NCBI GenBank assembly: GCA_900752195.1
Contig: CAADUJ010000015.1
Location: forward strand, 1-54,776
Direction of reading: 5' to 3'
Source of the DNA: an uncultured Negativicutes bacterium
GTDB taxonomy: Bacteria; Bacillota; Negativicutes; Veillonellales; Megasphaeraceae
DNA length: 54,776 bases
Both the position numbers and the translations under genes were made by a program. Under the pieces are notes generated by a model. The model saw only the letters and a list, made by a program, of their open reading frames with translations. It was not told the origin of the DNA and made no database searches. Below, piece after piece: positions 1-8,821 of this stretch (positions within the stretch are counted from its first letter, which is position 1; every line of letters begins with the position of its first letter).

Positions 1-21
1 AGGTGTCTGTGTGTGAATCAT
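1..21 (-). CDS. Start of a gene running off the left edge
   Basis: An ATG at 21 read leftwards begins a peptide MIHTQTP that leaves the window. It is preceded by a strong ribosome binding site (AGGAAGGAGG, about 30-39) at good spacing. It lies downstream of the sigma-like gene in the same direction. Only seven codons are visible, so the product cannot be named. Confidence 0.4.
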
Positions 22-103
22 CTGTCTGCCTCCTTCCTGAAGAGCTTCTTCGTTCGCCCTTCACCAGTAATAGGACAACCGCGTTATCGTTAAGTACCGA
101 TTT

Positions 104-145
104 CAAAAAAAAATCCGGCCACTTTTTTTTGCAGCCGGATTTTTC
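104..145 (-). terminator. Terminator after the sigma-like gene
   Basis: On the minus strand the arms AAAAATCCGGC and GCCGGATTTTT enclose an A-rich loop and are followed by a run of T. It sits directly after the stop codon at 151, as expected for an intrinsic terminator. Confidence 0.7.
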
Positions 146-150
146 CCCAT

Positions 151-654
151 TTAACGGAAGTCTTCGAGGTGTTCCTTTAGGAGTGCATAGAGCTTATGTT
201 TGCGCTTGTTCACCGCTTTCTGGCTCAAGCCGACGGCCTTCCCGGTCGCCGCTTCGCTGGAACCATCGGCAAGCATCATCAAGATAGTCCGATCGATGTC
301 CTGCAGGGCTGCCAGTTCATGGCGCAGCGCTGCCAGCAACTCTTCCTTCACGACTTCTTCCTCTAAGTTGAAGTCATCAGGCACCTCCAGCTCGTAGTCA
401 TCCCGCACCTTGTCCGCCGATACCTCATCGGCACCATGCCGCTGCTGTCGTTTATCTTCCCGCCAGAGCGGACGCATGAATTCATAGTACTGTTCTTTGG
501 TTGCTGGAATCAGAATAGTACGGACTTTACGGCAACCGATTTTTGACCAGTGAACTTCACTGTTTCTGTATTCCTCGGTAATGATGGTTTCAGGTGTAAT
601 TTCCAATGGAATGTAGTAGTTTTTCTTTTCAATATTTGTCTGTTTTTTGCCCAT
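151..654 (-). CDS. Sigma-70 region 4-like regulator of a mobile element
   Basis: 167 aa. The C-terminal 60 residues form a helix-turn-helix of the sigma region 4 type, with the recognition-helix segment VGLSQKAVNKRKHKL near residue 145. The N-terminal half has the motif ITEEYRNSEVHWSKIGCRKVR, which I associate with small sigma-like proteins carried next to recombinases on Firmicute integrative elements. That suggests a role in switching on genes of the accessory element, but this is inference. The middle is acidic (about residues 85-110). A terminator follows the gene, and another gene starts in the same direction at the window edge. It could equally be a phage late regulator. Its presence supports the view that 1-5690 is mobile DNA. 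Confidence 0.65.
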   Translation of the reverse strand: MGKKQTNIEKKNYYIPLEITPETIITEEYRNSEVHWSKIGCRKVRTILIPATKEQYYEFMRPLWREDKRQQRHGADEVSADKVRDDYELEVPDDFNLEEEVVKEELLAALRHELAALQDIDRTILMMLADGSSEAATGKAVGLSQKAVNKRKHKLYALLKEHLEDFR

Positions 655-1013
655 CGTTTAACTCGCTTTCATAAACGAACGAAGCGAGTTTTCGCACAGG
701 GCCGCCCATCTTGACCATTTGGATGCTCCTCGCTCCGCATGGTCAACCGTCCTGGTGGGTTGACACAGAAATCTAATGTCCATCTCTCGGCTCCAGGCAT
801 CTTCCCGTCGAAAGATGAACCTCGAAACGGATTTTTTAACTACAGATTGAGGGATTCAGGAGTACGACAATCATGCCATCACGTGATATAATGATAGAAA
901 GGCAACTATGTCGGCCCCATTGCCCCATCTGTGATTTCAGAATATTGTTTATCGGGTTTATTGCAATGGGATATCGAGTTTATTGAGTTTATTTTTGAAA
1001 AACAGAGGCAATC
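655..1013. other. Non-coding stretch with inverted repeats
   Basis: No convincing gene is seen. Two inverted repeats are visible: AACTCGCTT (660-668) with AAGCGAGTT (682-690), just upstream of the sigma-like gene, and TTGACCAT (about 712) with ATGGTCAA (about 740), flanking 20 bp. A TATAAT at 887-892 could be the -10 of a promoter for the plus-strand cluster, with a weak -35 (ACGACA) 17 bp upstream. The inverted repeats could be operators or attachment-related sites; this is not resolved. Confidence 0.4.
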
Positions 1014-1871
1014 ATGAAAAACACGAGAATCCCCTTCCTTTGCGGCGGTACGTTCTTTGTCCAAGTTCTCAGATCAAGAAAGAGTACAAAGACACATACC
1101 GAGCTTGCAAAAGGACAAAAAGAAAGCCTCTCTGAACCGGAATTGTTCAGGAGGCTTATTTCAATTTATCAGCTTACAGATTTCTGTTCGGCAGGCACCA
1201 CTCTTAAGACCTATGTCAGCTTTTTTAAACAATGCCAAAAGAATTTATGTACCTTCATTGGATTTAACGATTATGATAAACGCAGAAACTTTGGTGAAGA
1301 CATCCAAAAAGAAAATTCTAAAGCTTTTTCTGCGATGGTGCAATTTACCCGTGATTTCATTAACGAGTCTCTATACGAGCAACTCACCCGTAATTTGCTC
1401 GGTTTAATACAAGAAGATTCCTCAATACCAGTAGATGAAAAATTTTTCATTTGGCCTAAATGGGTTGAAAAACAGAGCCTGATAACCCACACAAAAATAA
1501 ATCTTCCTGATCTTCTTTTGGGCATTTTGTATTATATCGCCACAAATCGTTCTAATGAAAATATAAAAGGCGCCGACACCTACCACTCCTGGTATCCCGT
1601 CAGCTATGAAAAATATGAGGGACGTGTAGGAGCCAATATTAAACAGGAACTGCAAGTTACTTGCAGCAACACATCCCATCAATCGGCATCCGCATCTGTA
1701 CTTGACGGAGAAAACAATCAAAGTTCAGAAAAGGCTTATGAAGCCGACGATTCGTCTACCACCGAAGAAAACAACTATTCAAAAACACAAATCATTCAAA
1801 ATGCGACTATAGTCAACCAACATGGTGAAAAAAATATCCACATCACTCATGTCGATACGCTAATTATCTGA
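1014..1871 (+). CDS. Conserved hypothetical with C-terminal peptide tag (cluster gene 1)
   Basis: 285 aa. The body (about 1-200) reads as a helical, soluble domain with motifs FLCGGTFFVQVLRSRK near the N-terminus and LPDLLLGILYYIATNRSNEN near residue 170. I have a sense of having seen this in gut Firmicutes next to ATPases but cannot name a function. A low-complexity Ser/Glu-rich linker (about 210-255) leads to the last 20 residues, NQHGEKNIHITHVDTLII. The same motif recurs in the next two genes, there near the N-terminus. The gene is first in a plus-strand cluster that ends with an RloC-like ATPase, and its stop overlaps a possible ATG of gene 2 (TGATG). No catalytic motif or membrane segment is visible. 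A component or sensor of a conflict system is the best guess. Confidence 0.7.
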   Translation: MKNTRIPFLCGGTFFVQVLRSRKSTKTHTELAKGQKESLSEPELFRRLISIYQLTDFCSAGTTLKTYVSFFKQCQKNLCTFIGFNDYDKRRNFGEDIQKENSKAFSAMVQFTRDFINESLYEQLTRNLLGLIQEDSSIPVDEKFFIWPKWVEKQSLITHTKINLPDLLLGILYYIATNRSNENIKGADTYHSWYPVSYEKYEGRVGANIKQELQVTCSNTSHQSASASVLDGENNQSSEKAYEADDSSTTEENNYSKTQIIQNATIVNQHGEKNIHITHVDTLII

Positions 1872-1891
1872 TGGCAAAAGGGGCGGTTAAG

Positions 1892-2497
1892 ATGTCAAAC
1901 AAATTCCCAGCTAAGGGCCAAATAAAGCCAATAGAGGTTTCTGTTGACGCAGTAACTAATAAAAGCATCAATCAGTATGGGGAAAAAAACACAGTCATAC
2001 AGCATGCCGACACGGTCAACATCAATATGCAGCCAGGCAGAAACTCATCTACATTTCCTAGTACTATATTGGGTGATATAAAAATTTCCAATAACGATGC
2101 AAAATTATTAGCAGAATTTAAAAATGCTTATAAAAATATTCTGAAATACTGCATACGCATCGATCCGACAGGCGATGCTTTTGATATTCATTGTATTGAA
2201 TTGATTGAACGTAACTACAATAAATGGCAGTTTGATTGGAGAGATTTCGAATCTGAAAAAATACAGGAAATCGTCTGCCACACGTTAAACAATTTCAATG
2301 AATATTTGTACTATCTCTCTGATAAATATATGCGGCTACTCCCCTCTAACCCTGATTTTTTAATCTGTAAAAATCAGTCCATTAAAGAAGGAGAAAGATT
2401 ACGTGAAGAATTAAGGCCTAATTCTATTCGCATCCGCGAAGAATTACGTGACCGGTATCTCGAACTTTGGCCAGCAAAAGAGCCAACACCCAAGTAA
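1892..2497 (+). CDS. Tagged hypothetical protein (cluster gene 2)
   Basis: About 201 aa from ATG 1892, chosen because AAGGGGCGG lies a few bases upstream. An in-frame ATG at 1871 overlaps the stop of gene 1 and would add seven residues. Residues about 28-46 carry the shared tag INQYGEKNTVIQHADTVNI. The rest is charged and mostly helical, without recognisable catalytic residues, and ends with a repeated-looking stretch, LREELRPNSIRIREELRDRY. No family is recognised. Position and tag imply it works with genes 1 and 3, possibly as a scaffold or adaptor; this is inference. Confidence 0.65.
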   Translation: MSNKFPAKGQIKPIEVSVDAVTNKSINQYGEKNTVIQHADTVNINMQPGRNSSTFPSTILGDIKISNNDAKLLAEFKNAYKNILKYCIRIDPTGDAFDIHCIELIERNYNKWQFDWRDFESEKIQEIVCHTLNNFNEYLYYLSDKYMRLLPSNPDFLICKNQSIKEGERLREELRPNSIRIREELRDRYLELWPAKEPTPK

Positions 2498-2526
2498 TAA
2501 GAAATTTCAATGGAGTGTGATTCTAA

Positions 2527-3147
2527 TTGTCCAATGATTTAACCCTGAGCAAAACCACTATATCTCAGCCGACGACTTCAATTACGCCGTCCATCTCACA
2601 GCAAGGACAAAAAAACACGTTGATTCAGCATGCTGATAATGTAATCATAAATGCCACACAAAAAACAATTCCAACTATCGTGCCCAACCAGCCGCTGACT
2701 CCTAATACGGATTATTACAATCTAATAGTTGACGGGATGATTGATATCGAAAATCCAGAAATCTGCTTTTCAATAGAACCATCAAGAGCACTTACAGAAT
2801 ATATTGATGATGACGTAAAAAAAATGTTCGCACTTCTATCAGATGATGCAATTCAGTCGCTTCAAACCTTTCCTACTATTTTTGCACATGAAAACGAAGG
2901 ATATGGTTTAGCCGCTCCGGATCAGCAAGCGGGGTTCGGCTACATCCTGAAAATAAAGGTACGCCATGAAGGAATTATCATCAAACCATCCATTCTTTGG
3001 AAATTCAGTCAGCAAATATTAAACGAGAACTTGCTGAATTTTGATATATATGGGCATAAAGGCTTCTGTGAACTCAATCGGACACACTGGACTGTCAAAA
3101 AGGTCGATTTGATTTCTGAATTCCGTGAATTGGGGTTCCCGATTTAA
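2527..3147 (+). CDS. Tagged hypothetical protein (cluster gene 3)
   Basis: 206 aa from a TTG start, supported by GGAG at 2512-2515. Residues about 23-42 carry the tag ISQQGQKNTLIQHADNVII. A second domain (about 65-206) contains FPTIFAHENEGYGLAAPD, a strand-rich core (ILKIKVRHEGIIIKPSI) and a C-terminal ELNRTHWTVKKVDLISEF motif. That last motif looks like a conserved module that I have seen attached to other putative effector proteins but cannot name. No membrane segment is present. A terminator-like hairpin separates it from the ATPase gene, so the ATPase may be expressed at a different level. Confidence 0.65.
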   Translation: MSNDLTLSKTTISQPTTSITPSISQQGQKNTLIQHADNVIINATQKTIPTIVPNQPLTPNTDYYNLIVDGMIDIENPEICFSIEPSRALTEYIDDDVKKMFALLSDDAIQSLQTFPTIFAHENEGYGLAAPDQQAGFGYILKIKVRHEGIIIKPSILWKFSQQILNENLLNFDIYGHKGFCELNRTHWTVKKVDLISEFRELGFPI

Positions 3148-3161
3148 ACCTACTGATTGTT

Positions 3162-3190
3162 AAGCCTTCCCGGCTAAGGCTTGTTCTTTT
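3162..3190 (+). terminator. Hairpin between tagged genes and the ATPase
   Basis: AAGCCTT (3162-3168) pairs with AAGGCTT (3176-3182) and is followed by GTTCTTTT. The stem is short, so this may act as a partial terminator or attenuator ahead of the ATPase gene. Confidence 0.5.
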
Positions 3191-3214
3191 GCTATCACAA
3201 ACGAGGCGAGTTCA

Positions 3215-5485
3215 ATGACAGAAAAGAAAATGCAAGGCGCAATAAAAGCAATTTTTCTCGACGACAATACGTTTCATGGCGTTACAATAAACCCTACGCT
3301 CATTAACTATTTTTACGGTAAAAATGGCAGCGGAAAATCCACGATTGCCCGCCTTATTCGTTCTAAATCCGGAATTACCCCGGACATCAGCAACTTTGAA
3401 GTTCTAGTCTATGATCAGGACTTCATCGCAAAAAACATTAAGGAAGATGCTGCTATGCCTGGCGTTTTCAGTTTGAACGAAGGAAATATCAAAATTCAAA
3501 ATAAAGTAGCCGAATTAAATGGAGAACGCGACAAGCTTGCAGTGCAGTATCAAGAAAAGAAAAATGCACTTACAGATGCAAAAGAAAAGCTTCCCGCATT
3601 AAGAATCGCATTGGAGTCCTCTTGCTGGGAAACCACATCAGATATCCGCAACCGCTTTGCAAAGGCACTTGCAGGTAAAAGAGGAAAAAAATCCGTATTC
3701 ACTGATGAATTGCTTTCCATCAGTGAACCTAAGGAGCAAGATTTCAATGTACTGCAATCTTTATATGAAACTGCATTTGATGAAAGAGCCAAATCCTATC
3801 CTCTTTTAAAAGAAGGATGTAAGGATTCCCCTGAAGAACCTCTGGATTCGGTATTACTTTCCCAACCTATCATCAGCAGTGCCGATACTCCTTTTGCAAA
3901 ATTCATACAGGCGGTAGGTGCAACGGACTGGGTCAAACAAGGTCACGAGTTATTCGCAGAAAAAACAGATGGCCATTGCCCTTATTGTCATCAGCTTCTT
4001 CCTGCTGATTTTGCAAAACAGCTTGCCGCCTGTTTCGATGAAGAATATAAGTCTGATATCGATTCACTAGAAAATTTCCAACAGTCTTACAATGATATAT
4101 TCGCTCGATTATTAACCCAGTTCGATAATAATCTAAACTGCGAGTTTTCTCGCATTGATTTCACAGTATACAAAGAACAACTTATTAACCTGAAAAAGAC
4201 TGTACAAATTAACCAAGGTTTCATACAGGAGAAATTAGATGCACCTTCACGCCCTATTTACTTAGAAGATACATCTGAACTTGTTGATAGCCTAAATGCT
4301 TTAATAAAAAAATTCAATGCCGCTATCCAAGCTAACAACGACATCATTGCTTCTTTACAGGAAAAACAGGCCGAGTGTAAAAAATCAGTCTGGCAGCATA
4401 TGGCTTTCCTATCTAAAAAAGAACTTGATGCTTACCGCACCAGTCTAAAAAATGTGAATGCAGAAATTTCAAAATTGACGAAAGAACAAAATGACATTAC
4501 CCAAAAAGGCCTTTCTTTAAAATCACAGATTGCTAAACTGAATAGTCAGATTGTCAATGTCGATTCGACAATGGAAACAATCAATAAAGAATTACTAGAT
4601 TCAGGGTTCCAAGGGTTCCGTCTTCAAAAGAATAAACGCGATTCCACCAAATATGAAATTATTCGAGATGATGGCTCCCCAGCACATGGTTTAAGCGAAG
4701 GTGAACGTAATTTTATTGCATTCCTTTACTTTTACCACAAAGTCAAAGGACGCGAACATGCTGACAGCGATTTTAAAGACCGAATCGTAGTTATTGATGA
4801 CCCTGTTTCAAGCATGGACAGCACATCACTGTTCATTGTCAGTGCCATCATCCGTGAAATGATTTCCATTTGTTTTAATAATGGTTCTGCTTCAAAGCAA
4901 GATACACCGCGCTATATAAAACAAATTTTTATTCTGACGCATAATGCCTTTTTCCATAAGGAAGTTTCTTATAACCGACTCAAATACTATCATTGCGTAA
5001 ATTCTTATCTCATTCAAAAAACACGAAATGTCTCGATAGTAAAACTATGCGTCAAACGAGATATCAACAGCGATACCCCTGCAATCGAAAAAAACTATAC
5101 ACCTGTACGTGATGCATACGCCGCTTTATGGAAAGAATATAAGGAAGCAAAATCCGCTACGGTCATTATGCGTACAGCCAGACAAATTTTGGAATATTAC
5201 TTTATCCAAATTAGCGGTTACGAAGGTCAAACTTTAACAGATCGCATCATGAAACGAAAAGACGAATTTCTCGAAATAAGACCTGACGGAACTGAAAACA
5301 GAGAAAAGCAACATTTACTGAACGCCCTTTTAAGGTATATAGGAGCTGAAAATCAACGATTCAATGACGGACTCGACTATGTAGAAAACGCAGAAAATAT
5401 AGATCAAATTCGTTATACATTCAAACTCATATTCGATGTAATGGAACAGACCCAGCACTATGATATGATGATGACCCCCGCATAA
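3215..5485 (+). CDS. RloC/PrrC-like ABC ATPase, candidate anticodon nuclease
   Basis: 756 aa, AAA_13-type. The ATPase core is split: Walker A GKNGSGKST at 35-43, then a long coiled-coil region with a CPYC at C255/C258, then the ABC signature LSEGERN near 492 and Walker B IVVIDDPVSSMD near 525-536. A CxxC in the middle of the coiled coil is the zinc-hook layout of RloC. The C-terminal 150 residues contain RQILE (R656, E660) and a candidate H700. This fits the Arg-x3-Glu...His triad known for PrrC/RloC anticodon nucleases, although the spacing to His is longer than the one I recall for PrrC. If correct, the enzyme cuts tRNA on phage attack. RloC usually sits near type I restriction genes; here its neighbours are three tagged proteins instead. 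It could also be a nuclease-free AAA_13 protein. Confidence 0.75.
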   Translation: MTEKKMQGAIKAIFLDDNTFHGVTINPTLINYFYGKNGSGKSTIARLIRSKSGITPDISNFEVLVYDQDFIAKNIKEDAAMPGVFSLNEGNIKIQNKVAELNGERDKLAVQYQEKKNALTDAKEKLPALRIALESSCWETTSDIRNRFAKALAGKRGKKSVFTDELLSISEPKEQDFNVLQSLYETAFDERAKSYPLLKEGCKDSPEEPLDSVLLSQPIISSADTPFAKFIQAVGATDWVKQGHELFAEKTDGHCPYCHQLLPADFAKQLAACFDEEYKSDIDSLENFQQSYNDIFARLLTQFDNNLNCEFSRIDFTVYKEQLINLKKTVQINQGFIQEKLDAPSRPIYLEDTSELVDSLNALIKKFNAAIQANNDIIASLQEKQAECKKSVWQHMAFLSKKELDAYRTSLKNVNAEISKLTKEQNDITQKGLSLKSQIAKLNSQIVNVDSTMETINKELLDSGFQGFRLQKNKRDSTKYEIIRDDGSPAHGLSEGERNFIAFLYFYHKVKGREHADSDFKDRIVVIDDPVSSMDSTSLFIVSAIIREMISICFNNGSASKQDTPRYIKQIFILTHNAFFHKEVSYNRLKYYHCVNSYLIQKTRNVSIVKLCVKRDINSDTPAIEKNYTPVRDAYAALWKEYKEAKSATVIMRTARQILEYYFIQISGYEGQTLTDRIMKRKDEFLEIRPDGTENREKQHLLNALLRYIGAENQRFNDGLDYVENAENIDQIRYTFKLIFDVMEQTQHYDMMMTPA

Positions 5486-5486
5486 A

Positions 5487-5532
5487 ATACGGCAGTAACG
5501 ATAAAAAGCTATCGTTACTGCCGTATCTATTT
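5487..5532 (+). terminator. Strong terminator ending the accessory cluster
   Basis: A perfect 17-bp stem (5487-5503 with 5510-5526, core ACGGCAGTAACGATA) with a six-base loop begins right after the ATPase stop codon and is followed by CTATTTTA. Confidence 0.8.
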
Positions 5533-5679
5533 TACTGGCAATCTTCTTTTCTTCACCCTGAACTTCTCCCTAATTTTAGGCATAAAAAAAGTTTGGCACT
5601 TTGGCGACCTAAACGGAAACCTTGCTATATATGGGCTTTTCAGCTATGCACACCATTCAAAATTTTGTATCAATCTCAA

Positions 5680-6219
5680 TCATCTTTGCTCGACGAGAAG
5701 TATGCGTTTTCCTCGTATAGGGGAGCCGAATCGCACTTCGATGGCGTGGTCCATGTTGTGTTGACGTTCGTCGTGTGAAAGACGCCATTGGACTTTTGTA
5801 GAGCGGACGCGCTGCAGGCAGTCGAGCCACGGCGCTCTTCGTTCTACCCAGGGACGGAATATGCGTTCTGTCTGGTTAAAGCCCCGTTTTTTGAGCTTTT
5901 CCGGTGCTAGCGGTATGGGGATGACGGCGTCTGACGTAGTGACGAGTTCCTGCCAGGGAAAGCGTTCCAAAAGGTCCTGCAAGGCCGCTTCGTATGCTTC
6001 TTTATTCTCGTATTTGAGGCCTTGTATGACCTTTCGTATCGGGCCTATATAGTCGACTACGGCATAGCATCCCTGAAGGGCTCCCATATGGCTTTGCGGT
6101 AGCAGCCGTGGATGCCAGATGGCTCCTAAGCAGGCGTGGCACCACTGGCCGTGTCGTACTACCTTTGTACCGCATCCGGGGCAGCGGGGCGGAAAGAGGA
6201 TGTCCTTGATCCATTGCAT
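5680..6219 (-). pseudogene. comF: comF, truncated at the PRPP-binding motif
   Basis: 179 codons remain. The N-terminal zinc finger (CPGCGTK...CHAC) and the middle (AVIPIPLAPEKLKKRGFNQTE) are typical of ComF, a phosphoribosyltransferase-like protein needed for DNA uptake in naturally competent bacteria. Normal ComF proteins continue from GKRILLV into DDVxTTGAT, the PRPP loop, for another 30 or so residues. Here the reading ends GKRILLVEQR-stop. Similarity is lost after the bases GTCGA (about 5690), exactly where the accessory DNA begins, so the gene was cut by its insertion or by a deletion. The start overlaps the recD2 stop (TGATG), suggesting translational coupling. Loss of the PRPP loop probably inactivates it. 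Confidence 0.75.
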
Positions 6220-8420
6220 CAGAGTATCTCCTCTCCCCTGATGCGTTCAGCCAGGAGGGTTTTTCGCCGGCTCGTCCGCACGTTGGTGACGGCTCGTTCC
6301 ATAGCGGCTTTTACGCCGACGATGATGACTTTTTTCTTGGCCCGCGTAACGGCCGTATAGAAGAGATTCCGTTGGAGCATGATGGCGTGACTGTTGACGA
6401 GAGCCATGATGACAGTCTGGTATTCACTGCCCTGGCTCTTATGAACGGTAATGGCATAGGCCAGCGTGATTTCACCCAGTTCTTTTACGTGATAGGCCAC
6501 GTCTTGTTCCGGATAGCGAACGTGAACCACATCGTCTCCAATGGCAAAGATTTCACCGATGTCCCCATTAAAGACGCCTTTTTCATAGTTGTTCTGTTTT
6601 TGCATGACCTTGTCGCCTATGCGGTACGTCGTCTTTCCGTCCTGCACTTCGCCTTTTCCTTTCTGAGGCGGATTGACAGCTTCCTGGATGGCTGCATTGA
6701 GGTGATCGACGCCACAGTCCAGGCGATACATAGGCGACAGGACCTGGACGGCAAAGGGATTGCCTCCCTGTGCCACTTCTTGACGGTACATATCGGTAAT
6801 GATCCGGGCACCTTCTGCTTCTGATGCAATGGCTTTGAATTGAAACTCTTCATCGACGTTGACAACGGGCATGCGGCCACTGTTGATGAGATGGGCATTG
6901 GTGACGATACGGCCGCCGTCGCGCTGACGAAAAATCGTATCGAGGCGGACGACGGGCACCTGCTGTGACCGGATGATGTCATGGAGGACGGATCCGGCAC
7001 CGACCGATGGCAGCTGGTCGGCATCGCCGACGAGGATGAGGCGGCACGTCGGTTTTAATGCCAGTAGCAGGCTGTGGAACAGGCTCATATCGAGCATAGA
7101 AACTTCATCGACGATGATGAGATCCGCTTTAAGGTGGTTCGTTTCGTTATATTCAAAGACGGGCCGGTTCATGTCATAGCCATCGGGGACGAGAAGGCGG
7201 TGTATCGTGAGGGCATCTCGTGCCGTCGTTTCCGTAAGGCGTTTTGCCGCCCGTCCTGTTGGTGCGCAGAGCATGATGTGGAGCTGTTCCTGTTCAGCCA
7301 GACTGATAATGGTCTGGACGACGGTGGTCTTCCCGGTACCAGGTCCGCCGGTAATGACGAGAAGGCCTGATTGCAGGGATTGTTCGACGGCTTCGCGTTG
7401 CTTTTGCGCCAGCTCGAAGTGCTGCTCTTCTTGCCAGGAATCGAGAAAATAGGCTGGAGACAAATGAGTTTTCAAGGGCTTCATCTTGATGAGGTCCTTT
7501 ATTTTTTGTGCAATGTCGTATTCGATATCGTACATGTAGGGCATGTACACGTACGTCGTGCCTGTATAGTCTTCGCCATAGAGTTCGCCGCACCGCAGGG
7601 ATTCGCCGAGCAGATTCCAAAGTGGTTCTTCCGGGCATTGCAGAAGCTTTGTCGTGCGGTAAATGAGCTCTGTGTCGGGAATGCAGACGTGGCCATTCAA
7701 GGTCGCCCACTGCATGGCATAGACGAGGCCGGCACTGCGCCGTTCTTCTGCGTCCGGATTCATGCCAAACGCCATGGCAATCTGGTCAGCTGTCTTGAAG
7801 CCGATACCGTCGACTTCTTGTATGATGCGATAGGGTTCGTTTTCCAGGACGTATTGTACATCCCGGTCATAGGTCTGGAGGAGCCGGCCTGCCAGGCGCC
7901 CTGATATACCATGGGTTTCCAGGAGAAGGGCCACGTTATTCCGTTCCTGTTCTTCATAGAACGATTCGGTAATGATAGCAAGCTTCTTCTTTCCTATTCC
8001 TTCAATAGACAGAAGCTGTTCCGGATCCTTGGTGAGGATGTCCATCGTATCCGTTCCAAAGGTGCGGACAATGCGTCTGGCAAGGGACGGGCCAATGCCT
8101 TTGACGGCGCCGGAGCTGAGGAATCGTTCCATCCCATCGACGGTATCGGGATAGAGACGTGTCCACGATGAAGCGGCAAATTGGCGCCCAAAGCGGCGGT
8201 GTTCGACCCAGTGGCCGTGAATTTCCAGACGGTCGCCGACGAGGGGCTTTTCTCCATAGCCTGTGACTGTCTGACTCATATCATTGGTCTCGTCCATCAC
8301 ACGGAAAACGATGTAGTTCGAGTCAGGCGCGGTGAAGACAATGCGTTCGATCGTCCCTTTGATGCTGTCATTGTCGTGGTGATTATTCCATGTACGTTCG
8401 TTCATAGTTTTTACTTTCAT
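6219..8420 (-). CDS. recD2: RecD2 5'-3' DNA helicase
   Basis: 733 aa, the usual length of RecD2 (RecD/TraA-like SF1B helicase in bacteria without RecBC). The order of parts is an N-terminal OB-like region (GTIERIVFTAPDSNYIVFRV), tandem helix-hairpin-helix segments (about 90-225, with GIGPSLARRIV and IEGIGKKKLAII), Walker A GGPGTGKTT near 370, VDEVSMLD near 450, and the C-terminal UvrD-like motif AYAITVHKSQGSEYQ near 665. It unwinds DNA during repair. The N-terminus overlaps the end of the chorismate mutase gene; an internal ATG at 8405 is an alternative start, and neither has a clear ribosome binding site. comF follows with a one-base overlap. Confidence 0.93.
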   Translation of the reverse strand: MKVKTMNERTWNNHHDNDSIKGTIERIVFTAPDSNYIVFRVMDETNDMSQTVTGYGEKPLVGDRLEIHGHWVEHRRFGRQFAASSWTRLYPDTVDGMERFLSSGAVKGIGPSLARRIVRTFGTDTMDILTKDPEQLLSIEGIGKKKLAIITESFYEEQERNNVALLLETHGISGRLAGRLLQTYDRDVQYVLENEPYRIIQEVDGIGFKTADQIAMAFGMNPDAEERRSAGLVYAMQWATLNGHVCIPDTELIYRTTKLLQCPEEPLWNLLGESLRCGELYGEDYTGTTYVYMPYMYDIEYDIAQKIKDLIKMKPLKTHLSPAYFLDSWQEEQHFELAQKQREAVEQSLQSGLLVITGGPGTGKTTVVQTIISLAEQEQLHIMLCAPTGRAAKRLTETTARDALTIHRLLVPDGYDMNRPVFEYNETNHLKADLIIVDEVSMLDMSLFHSLLLALKPTCRLILVGDADQLPSVGAGSVLHDIIRSQQVPVVRLDTIFRQRDGGRIVTNAHLINSGRMPVVNVDEEFQFKAIASEAEGARIITDMYRQEVAQGGNPFAVQVLSPMYRLDCGVDHLNAAIQEAVNPPQKGKGEVQDGKTTYRIGDKVMQKQNNYEKGVFNGDIGEIFAIGDDVVHVRYPEQDVAYHVKELGEITLAYAITVHKSQGSEYQTVIMALVNSHAIMLQRNLFYTAVTRAKKKVIIVGVKAAMERAVTNVRTSRRKTLLAERIRGEEIL

Positions 8421-8649
8421 CCATAATACAGTGATAAATCCGTTGTAAATAGGGCGCTAGTTCTTTATCGACGGCAAGGTTTGCGATTTTGTCAAGGACA
8501 AGGCGCTCCCGGCGTGGATCAAATACTTCCATGTGGTGTTCTTTTTTGTAGGCGCCAACGAGGGCAACGACTTTCATGCGCTGTTCCAAGAGTTTCGTAA
8601 GTTCACTGTCGATGCGGTCAATTTCCTGACGGCATTGTTCTAATTCCAT
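8383..8649 (-). CDS. Chorismate mutase, AroQ type
   Basis: 88 aa. All-helical type II chorismate mutase with the pattern RQEIDRIDSELTKLLEQRMKVV, K in YKKEH, and DPRRERLVLDKI. It would convert chorismate to prephenate for phenylalanine and tyrosine synthesis. It is a free-standing domain, not fused to prephenate dehydratase. It overlaps the start of recD2 by 38 bp, so the two are probably co-transcribed. Confidence 0.88.
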   Translation of the reverse strand: MELEQCRQEIDRIDSELTKLLEQRMKVVALVGAYKKEHHMEVFDPRRERLVLDKIANLAVDKELAPYLQRIYHCIMDESKNYERTYME

Positions 8650-8763
8650 GAGATGTCCTTCCTATCTGCCATATAGTTATACAGAGACGTTTACGTTTAT
8701 TATACTTCAAATGCACTGGTAATAAAAGGATGGCATTGCTATTTTAAGCGTAGTTCGGTATAA

Positions 8764-8792
8764 TTGACATTGTTATGTATATGCTTTTTAAT
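8764..8792 (+). promoter_or_regulatory. Promoter of the LysP-type permease
   Basis: TTGACA at 8764-8769 and TTTAAT at 8787-8792 with a 17-bp spacer, upstream of the permease start at 8822. Confidence 0.5.
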
Positions 8793-8821
8793 GGATATTA
8801 ATGAACAAAGGTTGTGATTAC

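Noticed and set aside
6372..6824. Another long open frame antisense to recD2
   Set aside because: Same reason; no ribosome binding site and no recognisable protein.
7371..7904. Long open frame antisense to recD2
   Set aside because: It is a reflection of recD2 codon bias; the protein has no family features and recD2 is certain.
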